Shown here: positions 47,501 to 57,975 of the stretch, in pieces | Numbering within the stretch: position 1 is the first letter of the stretch | Layout of the letters: the number at the start of each line of letters is the position of its first letter | NCBI RefSeq assembly: GCF_001649575.2 | Contig: NC_051453.1 | Span: 21,746,666 to 21,810,665, forward strand | DNA from: Kryptolebias marmoratus | Lineage: Eukaryota; Chordata; Actinopteri; Cyprinodontiformes; Rivulidae | DNA length: 64,000 bases | Direction of reading: 5' to 3' | Notes under the pieces: generated by a model | The model's database searches: none | Told to the model about the DNA's origin: nothing | The model's input: the letters and a program-made list of their open reading frames with translations, nothing else | Position numbers and translations under genes: made by a program

Positions 47501-50500
47501 AATTCTTTTTTTTTCATAGTTAAACAAAACTTGGTGTTTGCAGGAGTGCCAGCCTCAGCCAAGTGAACTCTGTACTCCGGGAACAACTTGATCAATCAGG
47601 CACTGTCAACAAGGAACTAACAGAGAGCTTATGGAGGGCCCGAGAAGAGATTGAGTTGTGTGATACCCATCTGCGCAGAGAGCAAGAGGTGGGGAACAAA
47701 CGAACAAAACACAAAAATGAGAGAGATGAACCAGAAAGGTAGCTGTGAAAGCTCAAGTTCATCCCTTACTGCACAGAAATTGTGCAATTATGCTCTTGTT
47801 GAGTTCACATGGGGTAAGAATTCCATTCATAGTTAGTCTTATGAATTCCCTGTCCTTCCCTGTTTATTTTTAAATTGTTGTTTCCTGTGAAAACACTCCT
47901 ACTGCTAAGGTCGAGGGAAACTTTGTGCAAACAATCCAGCTTTCGTGGTGTAAATGGACTACATCTGTTGACTCAGGGAAATCAAATTTTGTGTATGTTT
48001 ATCAGCATGAGTGCAGAGGTTCTATGGAGTTAGATTTGTTTCACAATTATTCAATCAAAAAAAAAATCATGTCAAACAAAAAAAGGAGTACTCAATCAAA
48101 AAAAAATCATGCCAAACAAAAAAAAGTAGTATTCAATCAAAAAAATAATAATGTCAAACAAAAAAANNNNNNNNNNNNNNNNNNNNNNNNNNNNNNNNNN
48201 NNNNNNNNNNNNNNNNNNNNNNNNNNNNNNNNNNNNNNNNNNNNNNNNNNNNNNNNNNNNNNNNNNGTAAAAAAATATTTTTATGGTTAAAAAGTTTTTA
48301 AGATGTTTTTTTGTTTGACATTATTATTTTTTTGATTGAATACTACTTCTTTTTGTTTGACATGATTTTTTTTTTGATTGAGTACTCCTTTTTTTGTTTG
48401 ACATGATTTTTTTTTTTTATTGAATAATTGTGAAACAAATCTAACTCCATAAGGTTCTAGCCTCTGCATGTGTTTTGGGATCAAAATAAAATCAAGTTTG
48501 TTGTAAGCAACCCAGAACACCTACTCTCTCCTTGAGCAGATTGCTTTCTGCTTGTGTCTGCAGATGTGCGCCTCCCAATCGAGCCGTGAACAGGCTCGTC
48601 TCAGAGCACTGTGGCGCCAGGCCGCCTCTCTGCGGAGCACTTTCACCCAGCTAAGAACTTTCACTGACAGGTGAGTGAGGCACAATACCAGAAATTCTCT
48701 GGCGACACAGGATACCACAAGAACCCCAATCTCTCCCATGTCTCACTTTCATGACTGCAATAACTATACATCTTTCATCAAAGGATCAAAGTGGAGCAGG
48801 TCATCAGGGTTACCAGTCTCCCTGCTTATCGTTTTCTCAGCGGGGACAGATGGCCCAAAGTGTCTGTATTCATTGTTAAAATCATCCATCAAGAAAAAGT
48901 CTGAACTCATGACCTGAGAAAAACTCTCTAACATAGAACTACAATAACAACTGGACTGAAGAGCAGTTTGCTGTAACAGTTATTGCTCATATTATAGACA
49001 GCATTGTCAGATCAGAAGATGCACTGTACCTGACAACACTTCAGAGTTTGCCCTAATAAAGAGGGTAATTATTAAAGTCATCCATCCAAAGCAAACAGTT
49101 CAAATTTTTTAACCATTGTCTCAAAATCGACCAATGAAACCAAACTGTAGTATTTCTTTATCTTTTCAGGGGATTATAAGTTTTAATAAGACACTTCGTG
49201 TATTTGTGATTCTTGTACCTCTTCAACAGAAATCTGTCTGATATGCGCGGTGAATGTGTCACTGTTAGCCAACAGCTACTTGTCGCATGTGTGAACTTTG
49301 GGGCCAGAGTAAAAGAAGAGTGCACATGTAGTGGTGTGGGGGCATCAGCACTGGAGAAGCAGCTGAAGGACAAACTGAAGGAGGCCATGGGGATGCAAGC
49401 CCAATGGGAAGCAGAAAAGATTGAACTTAATTCCAGGTAAAGTGAGTCTCACATCCATTTAGAGAGCCAGGTCTGTTTAAAGTAAGAGACAAAAGGCATT
49501 TTTTGGTTTTTAATCTTTAAAATTTGTTTCAAAGTTCCAAAGATCCTTTACAGAAACAAAATTCCATAATTTGTTTGTTTGTCTGAGCCTTTAACAAGTA
49601 CATGTACAAATAAAATGATTTTCTGTGTCTTTGCAAATTATCTTTATTTACATTTAGAAAAAACTAATTTAAAATGTTACAGTAGCTACATTCACAAATA
49701 AGCTGACAAACGCAACAGAAAACAGGAAAGTTTTAAAAATTTACAAGTAATCTGGAAGATTTAAAAGATTAAACGTTTAACTAAAAACTAAAAAGAAGCC
49801 TGGGTTAACACAATGATAAGCATGTCCCTGTCCCAGTTTTCTTAGTTTGTTGCTGGCCCTAAACTCTAGATTTGTCTATGTTTTCTAGATATAATGGACA
49901 TGATCTGTGAAGACACTAAAAATAATCTCTGATGTACTTGTATTTGTTGAATAAAAATAGAAAAAAAAAAAAATTACAGACTTAAGTTTTTGTCTTTCTG
50001 TATTTAGGATCTTTTTATAACCAACGTTTTGTAATAAGCTGAATTAGAAAACCCACAACTTGTTTTTAACAGTTTATAAACTAGTCTTTCTGACTTTGAC
50101 TAGTGGAGGAAATGACAGAAATATTTGGACTGAGATTATGTACCTTGGAATCATGTTGTCACTTAAAAATGTCACAGTTGTCTGAAAATTAAGCTACATT
50201 TTATCCCCAGATGATTCAGATTTTTAAATCCTTTTCTCTTCCGAGCTTTCTTATTAAACATGTGCTTTTTTGTAATATAAAAATTGCAAATTTTGTACAC
50301 TCTATTGTGCAGTTCAAACAAAAGCCTACAAGAATGTCAGCCTCTTTTAATATGGATCTAAGCTGTGTTTGATATTATCTTTAAAGTCTTTGTTGATGCC
50401 GTGGCTTTATGTGCAGAATATGATAGTGTTGATGATCTTGTAAAAGGAGTACATGCCTTTTTTTTTTTTCAATCTCTCAGGGAACTGTGTGTGTGCGTGC

Positions 50501-53500
50501 GTGTGTGTACTATTTGCTTATTTGCCTACCTAGAGTCCTTGAGTTGGCCAACACCTTGAAACACATCCAGAGCCAGAAGAGTGAGAAGGCTGTAAGCCTC
50601 CACAGCACACAGATCAGTCTGGACAGGATGGTGGGTCTCTGAGAACCAACAGTTGGAGGTGGCAGATAGATAGGTGGTTAGGAGGGCTAAGTTGTCTGTA
50701 GTCTGGACCTCAGGCTTGATAAAGTCCACAACTTCCTAGTCTAGAGGACCGCAGTCTGGTGAATGTCAGACTGGCCCTATGTATGTTACTTATCTAATTT
50801 AAATGGTTTCCTGCCCAGGAGACAAAGAGAGCAGAGGATAAAAGGAAGACGGAAATAATTCATGATTCTGTCCTTTCAAAACATTTTATACCAAATTCAT
50901 CAGGTTAGCCCTGTACAATATACAGTATGTATTTGTGTAGTTTGTAATCAGATGATGCTTTTAATTATCATTTATTTTGTTTCCGTTATAAATAATTACA
51001 GCTGGTCAGCAGTGAGGGGGGAGAGCTCTGGCTCTGAAACTGTGCCTTCCTCACTCGTCCACGGACAATCTCTTCTAAAGAACACTACCTTAAAGGCTGT
51101 CCAGAATATGATCTCTGAGTATCGGAAACTATCCCAGGTATAACAGTATCACAGTGGGCTCAGTTTTGTGGAGTATCATTTGATCAATCAGTCAATCAGA
51201 TTTTATTTCTTGATCACTTTTATTACTGCAGATAGTAACACAAAGGACAGGTATTAAATGTTCTAAATATTAGATAAAATATTTTAACAAAATTAAAACA
51301 AGCTTTTACTTAAAAATGGCAAATTAGAAATTGGTTTAAAAATATTCATTACACAAGCAAATCACTTCCTTTCAGTTGAGGTTTAACAATGACATTCTTC
51401 GTAGCAAAGACACCCAGAATAATTAGCAAAAGAGAATAATTAGCTATGTCAAGTCTTTTTCAGTTGCACAGCGGCGCAGTGGTTAGAGCTGGGTGGAGTT
51501 TACATGTTGCATGTTGTGTGTATCACTCTGGGTACTCCAGTTTCTTCCCACAGACCAAAAACATATATATTAGGTTAATTGGTAACTGTAAAAACTGTCC
51601 CTCGGTGTGAGAGTGTGAATGGCTGTTTGTCTTTATGTGTCCCTGTGATGGAGCCCCCCGCCTTTCGCACAGTGACTGTTGGAGATAGGCACCAGCTCCC
51701 CGTGACCTGGAAAGGAGAAGTGGGTAAAGAAAATGGATGGATGGAAAGTCAGACAAAGTTTTTGAACAGCATGTAGTTATGGGGTATAAAAGCCAGATTG
51801 TCTGTTTTATTTAGCAGCAGCATTTCTGCATCAATCAGGACAAAATGTTTCCAGTAATTTCTCATTACCAACAAGGACTGTGGAGTGATTATGAGTCTGA
51901 GGAACATTTGACCTTGTATTTTGTGTTTTAACTTTAAAATGGTCTGAAAATATCTCACCGTCTCACAGCTTTAGTTAAACTGTTAAGCAGAGAAGAAGTT
52001 TCTTGGATTGTTTTTATTATCTGAAGTAAGTTTTCAAAAGTTAGAATATCTTGCCTTTTCTACTGCTTTACTATAAATTATCAGGAGGTTGCAGAAAATT
52101 TAGTTATTTATTGATAATCTATTTTTCCACCATTTGTTCTGCTTTTCAACATTTTTACATTGTTATGTGATTTCTCTGAGGTGGTTTGGGGTTTGTGGTA
52201 ATTGTTTTTAGTTTTTATGGGGCCACAGCATCGAGTGCAGGTAAAGTTGCTGTGAAATTGTTCCGCAATAAAATCACAAGAGGAAAGTAAAATATCTGCA
52301 GGACTGCCATTTAAAACCACAATAACATTTTCTGTCTTTTCACAGGTAAGATTATGTTTCCAAACAGTTCTCTCAGGAATATCCTGGGGTTTTAAATTGT
52401 TAACCATAAAAAGAAAAAAGAAAAAACAAATCCTATAATGGTCTGATATGTCCATGTCCACAATAAAAGAAAAGTTAGTTGATAAGACAGGAGTCATACA
52501 TCTAAAATTTGGCATCTGTTATGAGTAGGGTTAGTCACATGTTGAATAACATTCATACAACTTTCCAAAAAAAGATCTACATTCATTCAATTCACAGGAC
52601 CTACGTGTACGTTTGGCAGTAGCTCTGGTGCAAGTTGACACATTTCAGAACCTTTTACAGGAGAGGGATTCTGAGAAGATAAAGTTAGAGCAGATGATCC
52701 AGGAAGTACAAAGGGAAAGTCAGGAAGCTGAAAAAGCTCTGGAGGAAAGCCTCACAGACAGCAGCAGATATCACTGCTCTTTGGAGCTCATCTCCAGGTA
52801 TGCCTTGATAAAAGCATTTTTTATCATTTTTCAGTTTTGTAGACTCTGGTGTTTAAATGGAAATAAAATTAAATGTACTTTCTGCTCCTCTCACTTAATA
52901 ATTGCTTGTGATGGGCCACGAGCTCCCCCACAACCCTGCAAGTGGGTAAAAGAAACTGGATGGATGGGATGTAACGTGATGTACAGTACTGTACAAGTTC
53001 ATTTTTATCTTGTCGGTGAGACTTCACCCAATTTCTTTTTTTTCCTTGGCCTCTGTCCTTCTCCATGTCACACAGGGAGAAAGGGAGTTTGGAGAAGCTG
53101 CTTTCGGGGCTGCAGCAGGAGGTAAACTCCCAGTGTGTTGAGCTGGAAGTACTGCGGAGCTCATCACTGGACCTCCAGAGACAGCGAGACCTCCTGAGGC
53201 AGCAGAGGGAGGACCTGGAGATTCTGCTGGCACGTCAGCGCACAGAAGCCCAAAGAGGGTACACATGAACACAAAGAAAAACCATTACACAACAAACATC
53301 TTGTCAAGCCCAATTGTTTTCAAGCTCCATGTGTTTAGAGCTCAGATCAGTAACACATGTTGGGGCCAACGGTGCAACCAGATATTTGGATGAAATTGTA
53401 AATTATTTACATGAACTTAAGAGGGATGTTTTCTTTTTTTTCAGGAGGTTTTTAGCTAGAAGATTTGATGAGCTGAGAAGTAAAGCAGGACATATAGAAT

Positions 53501-54337
53501 AGGAAAAAAAAAAACAAAATTAAAAACTTGAGGGGTTTGGCCTCTAATACTCTGATTACTTACGTTTTTGAGGTGGTGATGAATTACTGTTTATTGTTTG
53601 AGAAACAAGGAGACATTGTGGGAGAGTCACATGTGCAATCCATTTTATGTTTCAGGGAGAAGAATCTGCAGGAACTTGAAGAAAAGCACTCCAATCTGCA
53701 CAAGGAACTTATGTCAGTGAAGGAGGCTCTGAATCAAATAACTCTGCAGAAAGAGATGTTGGAGGATGACAAGGCCAGCCTTACTCTGGCACTAACCAAG
53801 GTATATTGTTTCACTTGTGCACCAGAAATCCTGATGTTAGAGGTTACATGTCTCTAATAGTAATAGGTAATTCCACAGATGGAGACTGATACTGCTTCAC
53901 AGCAGTGTGCTCTGACCAAACTGCAGAATCAGCAGGCTGCCTTAAAAGATTCTCTCACCAAAATGGCTGCTCTTAATGAAGGTTTAGCCAAAGACAAGGT
54001 GGAGCTCAATCGTGTTGTGCTGCAGGTCAGTTTCAGTGCACATGCATGTGTGTTGGTGAACGACAGAGACCTTAACAGAAGTGAAATATTTTGGGTTCCT
54101 TTCCAGATAGAAAGTGAGAAGACGGAGCTTGATAAACGTAGACGAGGAGCCATAGTGGAGCGAGCAGCAGCCAGGGAGGACGCAGCGCGGTCACAAATGG
54201 AAATGATGAATTTCCATGCTGAAAAACAAGCCCTGGAGAGCTCCCACATTCAATTACAAGATGTCTGCCAGAAGCTAGAAGCAGAGCTGAGCCTCCTGCA
54301 GAAGGAGAAATCTGAGGCCCTAGAGAAGTACTCTCAG
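33167..54337 (+). CDS. crocc2: Rootletin-family coiled-coil protein, N-terminal 18 exons (3' part not in window)
   Basis: Exons: 33167-33223, 35760-35913, 36048-36163, 44838-44891 (tentative), 45215-45382, 45475-45558, 46679-46782, 47544-47688, 48564-48670, 49230-49436, 50534-50630, 50819-50903, 51010-51137, 52598-52797, 53076-53258, 53656-53800, 53879-54025, 54107-54337; about 804 codons. Rootletin marks: LEAVIQ-KLEES across exons 1-2, SVPITTRICQII, SLSQVNSVLREQLDQSG, ARLRALWRQAASLR, ELEEKHSNLHKELMSVKEAL, TKMAALNEGLAKDKVELNR. From about residue 140 on it is mostly heptad coiled coil. Rootletins polymerise into the ciliary rootlet at basal bodies and aid centriole cohesion. CROCC2 is preferred over CROCC because klhl30-espnl-scly also lie with CROCC2 on human 2q37.3. 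The splice between 50903 and 51010 uses the acceptor TGGTCAG (51003-51009) because the stronger TTACAG ending at 51001 would break phase. Vertebrate rootletins are near 2000 aa, so more than half is missing. Confidence 0.78.
33715..34165 (+). mobile_element. Probable solo LTR of a Ty3/gypsy-type element (451 bp)
   Basis: Starts TGTAATGAG and ends TCTTGACA (TG..CA), flanked by TTTTT at 33710-33714 and 34166-34170. It has an AATAAA-type signal near 34098 and the pyrimidine-rich body common to teleost gypsy LTRs ('tgctgccacgtcagcctttt'). The flank is a homopolymer, so the duplication is weak evidence by itself. No internal coding region adjoins it. Confidence 0.6.
34759..35319. mobile_element. 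Foldback element, 561 bp with about 190-200-bp inverted arms
   Basis: The left arm (34759 to about 34946) begins GTATGGAGGACTGAAACC. The right arm (about 35118-35319) ends GGTTTAGGTCCTCCATAC. The arms are complementary almost throughout, including TTTGACATTTCCTCCTCC in one and GGAGGAGGAAATGTCAAA in the other. Each arm holds two tandem copies of a unit built on 'tattttgcttttgcc' followed by 'ttttccttatacaagcg'. The loop is unique and contains no transposase. I could not identify a certain target-site duplication. It resembles a foldback or long-TIR MITE. Confidence 0.85.
35528..35588. repeat. (TA)n microsatellite
   Basis: About 30 uninterrupted TA dinucleotides, 170 bases before crocc2 exon 2. 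Confidence 0.97.
37735..38100 (+). repeat. Dispersed unclassified repeat, copy G
   Basis: Nearly full-length member: 'aaaatatctcatgaactatt', 'aaaggccatcac', 'aaaagccataactcagtata', 'gtggtagctgagagtcatcc', 'cataagatgatcttaattta' and 'gattccttcaaggactgcta' in order. Confidence 0.65.
40225..40690 (-). repeat. Dispersed unclassified repeat, copy H (inverted)
   Basis: Reverse-complement landmarks include 'gtgttgtcaatgactctcag' and 'ctactaccacatcaaatttt', followed by a second 'cagctactaccacaccaaat' block and 'attatcgtccaccttcgcc'. It appears to contain two overlapping partial copies. Confidence 0.6.
45945..46477. mobile_element. hAT-type non-autonomous transposon, 533 bp
   Basis: Begins CAGTGGTTCCC and ends GGGAACCACTG, perfect 11-bp inverted repeats. 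It is flanked by an exact 8-bp duplication ATGTAGGT at 45937-45944 and 46478-46485. Subterminal sequence is C-rich on the left ('ggcccccctatgg', 'cccccccc') and GC-rich on the right ('cacctagggggcgcgcccc'). An AC run lies near 46000. There is no transposase. It lies between rootletin exons 45475-45558 and 46679-46782. Confidence 0.93.
48013..48477. repeat. Palindrome of A-rich 40-bp repeats around an assembly gap
   Basis: The left arm (48013-48166) starts 'gcagaggttctatggagtta', then carries three units of about 40 bp ('attcaatcaaaaaa..atcatgtcaaacaaaaaaa'). The right arm (about 48305-48477) is its reverse complement with few changes, ending 'aactccataaggttctagcc'. The 100-N gap sits at the hairpin centre, with about 38 bases of known sequence on its right side. 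Either a real hairpin-forming repeat or a misjoin. Confidence 0.85.
48167..48266. other. Assembly gap (100 N)
   Basis: Exactly 100 N, a conventional placeholder of unknown true length. It lies inside a crocc2 intron, at the centre of a palindrome. Confidence 1.
49437..50533. other. crocc2 intron between the 49230 and 50534 exons
   Basis: AT-rich intron of 1.1 kb. No repeat or gene is recognised apart from short poly-A and poly-T runs. Confidence 0.45.
51138..52597. other. crocc2 intron between the 51010 and 52598 exons
   Basis: Besides the repeat at 51465-51752, this intron has no supported element. The minus-strand frame at 52515-52108 has no recognisable protein features. Confidence 0.45.
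51465..51752 (+). repeat. Teleost interspersed repeat ending in ATGGATGG
   Basis: Contains 'cggcgcagtggttagagctg', 'ttcttcccacagaccaaaaa', 'ttaggttaattggtaactg' and 'gtgagagtgtgaatgg', ending in 'gaaaatggatggatgga'. This repeat is widespread in teleosts. A block after 'gagctg' is missing relative to the usual form. A short tail of the same family lies at 52906-52975. Confidence 0.6.
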
Positions 54338-54950
54338 GTCAGAGACTGCCGGCCGTTCACTCCTCCTCAATCTCACCACCTGGAACAACTCCTTCAGTAT
54401 TATAAATAGTTTTCAACGGATTCATGAAGCTTATTGTTATTGCATAAAAATGTATAGGAGCGTGTGGACACATCTGTAAGGTTTTTTTTCCTTTACATGG
54501 GATATGGAGTACATTTTGAGTTCTTCTGTGTTTTATGATTAACTTGGGAAATAACAAACACTGGGATAGTCATGATCAGTTCTAAACTGGAAAAGATAAA
54601 TAGATAGACATAATACTCAGTAGAGGTTTAGTGAAAACACCAATAAATTAACAACCAAAGTATTCCCATTCCTCCTCAGCAGATCTCTTTTTGTTTTGTA
54701 AAGAATGAAAATAATTCCTCTATGATTTATTATGTTCTGAAGCTAATACCAGGAAATTCACGTTGATCTGAATTAGAACATAATAAACTAAATAATTTGA
54801 CAAATTTCATACCAAAATTTTTTTTGCTTTATCTATACAAATCAAATCTTTATTGAATAAAATAAGCCTTGTTTCTCACATCTATAACATGGAACAGAGA
54901 ACTAATGGGGTAAAGTTCAAGATTAAATCTGAAGGATTGTTGCTTTTTTT
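54338..54950. other. Start of a crocc2 intron or unannotated 3' flank
   Basis: A donor GTCAGAG follows the last recognised rootletin exon. AT-rich sequence then runs into a LINE. No further exon was found to 64000. Confidence 0.4.
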
Positions 54951-54954
54951 TCAT

Positions 54955-56900
54955 ATATATAACACTTTATTTATTTATTTTATTTATTTATTTTTTCAAA
55001 CACAGAACAAACACAACAGAGTTGATGTGGTTATGTTACAAACTGAAGTGTGAGGAAACAGAAACAGAAACAGACACAAAGAAAAAAAAAAGGTGGGGGG
55101 AGAATAGTTAAATACATAAAGCTAACAGGCATTATTTCCAATTGAAAGTAAGTTCTCTTTTAAGAAGGTCAGAGCGTAGATCACCGGGCAGGTAGTCCAT
55201 CAGGGGTCGCCACAGAGCCTTGAAGTTGTCAGTGTTACCACTTAATTTTGCACTTAACCTCTCCATTGGAATAACTCCAAATACTTCCCTGTACCACTGA
55301 GTTACCGTAGGAGGTTTTTCACAAATCCAGTTTGGCAGAATACATTTCCGACCTAAGAATAGTAGTTTATTAGTGAGCAGGAGATTTTTACCTTTTATTT
55401 TTTTGTCTGGGGGTGGCAGCCCCAATAGACACTGCCCGGGATCTTTACAAATTCTCATCTTTAGAATCACACTTATCTCTTTAGTTACACGTTTCCAGAA
55501 CCTGGCTATAACAGGGCATTTCCAAAAATAATGAATATATGTTCCAATACCCGTCTTACATTTAGGACATATTGGTGATCGGTTGGGATTTTTTTTATTA
55601 ATAAAATATGGGGTCCTGTGTTGTCTATGGATGATCTTATATTGAATTTCCTTAAATTTATTACTCAAAAACAAAGAATGGGAAAGAATGGGATAGCTTA
55701 AAACAGTTCTCCCAAACCTCCCCCTCATAGACCTTCCCAAGATCATTCTCCCAATGTTTCAGGACATTCCCAACACCATGACAGTCACACCCTTGTAAGA
55801 CATTATAGAATCTCAAAATAAAACCTTTGTTTAAGGTAAACTTGATAAGAAATGTTTCTATAGGTCCTGGACGAGTACAGGGGTCATTCGACTCCCTGAC
55901 ACCAGATGTTATAAAGTGGCAAATTTGAAGGTAGGCATAAAAATCTTTGGATGAGAGGTTTTTTCCCCTGCCATATAAATGTAGAAAAGTCCCTTTCAAT
56001 CTCTTTAGCTATCTTATTAGACATATAAATTGGTAACAATTGCATTGGGTAAAGTAATCTTGGCAGGATGTTCATCTTTATGAGACTTATTCTACCCATC
56101 CATGAAATTGGCAGATTCATCCATCTTGTAAGATCTCTTTTAATTTCTTTTTGAACCTTGGCCAGACTATTTCTCAACAATTCCCCAACATTAGGCTTGA
56201 TATCAATCCCCAGATATTCAAATCCTGAATCAGACCAATAAAAGGGGGAGACAGATGGACAGGAGGCTCCATCATTAAAACCAATTGGCATTGCTCGTGA
56301 TTTATCCAAGTTAACTTTGTAGCCTGACACTTGACCAAAATCCTTTATAATAGACATCAATGTTGGTATAGCCCTCTTTGGTTTTGAGATGAAGAGAAGT
56401 ACATCATTAGCATACAGAACTATCTTATAGGATATCGAGTCAGCTGAAAGACCTGTTATATTATTATTGCTTCTTATAGCCTCCGCCAATGGTTCGATGG
56501 CCAGTGCAAATATTAGAGGGGATAAAGGGTCTCCTTGTTGGGTAGGTCTTTCCAGTGAAAATTCCGAAGAGCTAGAGCCATTTATCAACACACGGGCCTT
56601 AGGAGAAAGGTAGATCAGTTTAACCAATTTTATATAGGCCTCCCCCAGTCCAAATTTCCCCAAGACGTCAAATAAATAAGGCCACTCTACACGGTCAAAG
56701 GCTTTCTCTGCATCTAGAGAGATAACAAGCCCCTGCGTCTTATTTACTGTAGAATATTGGATAATGTTAAGTAACTTTCTCATGTTTGTAAAAAATGTTG
56801 TTTTTAACAAAGCCAGTCTGGTCGGATTTAACCAAAAGGGGTAGAACATTCTCAAGTCTTTTCGCCAGAATCTTGGAAAAAATTTCATTGTTTTGTTTTT
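54955..56900 (-). mobile_element. Decayed L1-like LINE, ORF2 RT to C-terminus
   Basis: Read on the minus strand. An RT frame (56888 to about 55985) has LDAEKAFDRVEWPYLF, TQQGDPLSPLIFALAIEP and YANDVLLF, where L1-type elements normally have an A-D-D core. Next come GRISLIKMNILPRLLYP and a C-terminal frame (55746-55132) with CPKCKTGIGTYIHYFWKCP. At least two frameshifts separate the parts, and the N-terminal side shifts frame again near 56800. The 3' end is an A-rich TTTA repeat (about 54960-55000 on the + strand). It is 5'-truncated and dead. Confidence 0.85.
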
Positions 56901-57395
56901 GAGAAGTTTTTACAGTGAAATATTAGAAAGAATACCAAGATGCATGCACCCATAACCGGTACTATGAATCATGGAAATAACTGGACATTTTGACACTTAT
57001 TTTTACTAAAACTAGCTAAAACATCACCTGGCAAAACAGGAAAAAAAAAGTAATTTTAGATTTTCTTCTATTTTAAAAAAATGCCTTTTTTGTTCCCTGT
57101 TAAGAGTAACGTAAGATAAAAAAAATAAAACATTGCAATTTTTTCCCCCACAATAAATACACAAATAATACAAAAATCCAAAATTTACATAGAACATTGT
57201 AGATTTGGGGAAAGAGTCTTCATGCTAAGTTTACATATAAATTAAAGGAATTAGAGTAGCATCTTTAAAGAAAACATTTTTGAAGACATTTTGTAAGGCG
57301 CAAATGCAGCTACTGCCTGAACTTTCAACACTCATCAACTTTCTTCTCAAAGCCTCCAGTTTTGAAGAGAAAACTCTGAGCTTAAATACACTGAC
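56901..57395. other. AT-rich spacer
   Basis: No gene or certain repeat is recognised between the LINE and the probable LTR. Confidence 0.4.
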
Positions 57396-57970
57396 TGTGA
57401 GGATCTGGGTCTGGCCCCGCCTTTTTGGCAGTGCCACTAATCATTCCTCCACAGGTGTTCCAGTTCCTACTGATGAGACCAGCCGATACTTAAGCAGCAG
57501 GCTGGGATCAGATCTTCGCTGGAGCATTGAACCTACTGGGTTAGATTCTCCACCACAGCGTCTAACCTAACTTATGCTCCTTAAGCTAATCACGTTCTCT
57601 GTTTTGTGCCTACGACTCAGGGTTTTGCCACGCCACGACTACGGAACTGAAGAACTACTTACCTGGATATTCGCGGATACTTACCTCGCTGCAAACTGGC
57701 TTCTCTTTTGGAACAACTGGAACCGCTCAGCTCAACGCCGCATTCCTCCTCTAGAACCTGTAAGCAAACAAAGAGACATTATAATCCTTGCAACCATCTT
57801 GGAAATAGAATTGTACCCAAGACTCACCCGGTTCTCCTTCTCTTGCAGACTCCTCCTGAAACTGACCACTGTACATAGCTTCACTTGTAAATAAATGCAC
57901 TTACCGTTATCCTCATCTCCGTGTGTGGTTTTGGTTTCGCTCTCTGGACATTATCCCTGGGTTTATGACA
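57396..57970 (+). mobile_element. Probable solo LTR (575 bp)
   Basis: Starts TGTGAGGATCTGGGTCTGG and ends GGGTTTATGACA (TG..CA). Flanking 5-mers are CTGAC (57391-57395) and CTAAC (57971-57975), a duplication with one change. An AATAAA-type signal near 57891 precedes the end, as in LTR R regions. It is 2.2 kb from the gypsy gag below and not clearly part of that element. Confidence 0.6.
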
Positions 57971-57975
57971 CTAAC

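Noticed and set aside
48013..48477. Repeat-spacer look of the A-rich units, considered as a CRISPR-like array
   Set aside because: Units are contiguous, have no unique spacers and lie in a vertebrate intron.
52108..52515. 135-aa minus-strand frame in a crocc2 intron
   Set aside because: No domain or repeat signature and no splice context; treated as chance.
57280..57894. Two open frames at 57280-57570 and 57574-57894
   Set aside because: They largely coincide with the probable solo LTR and have no protein features.
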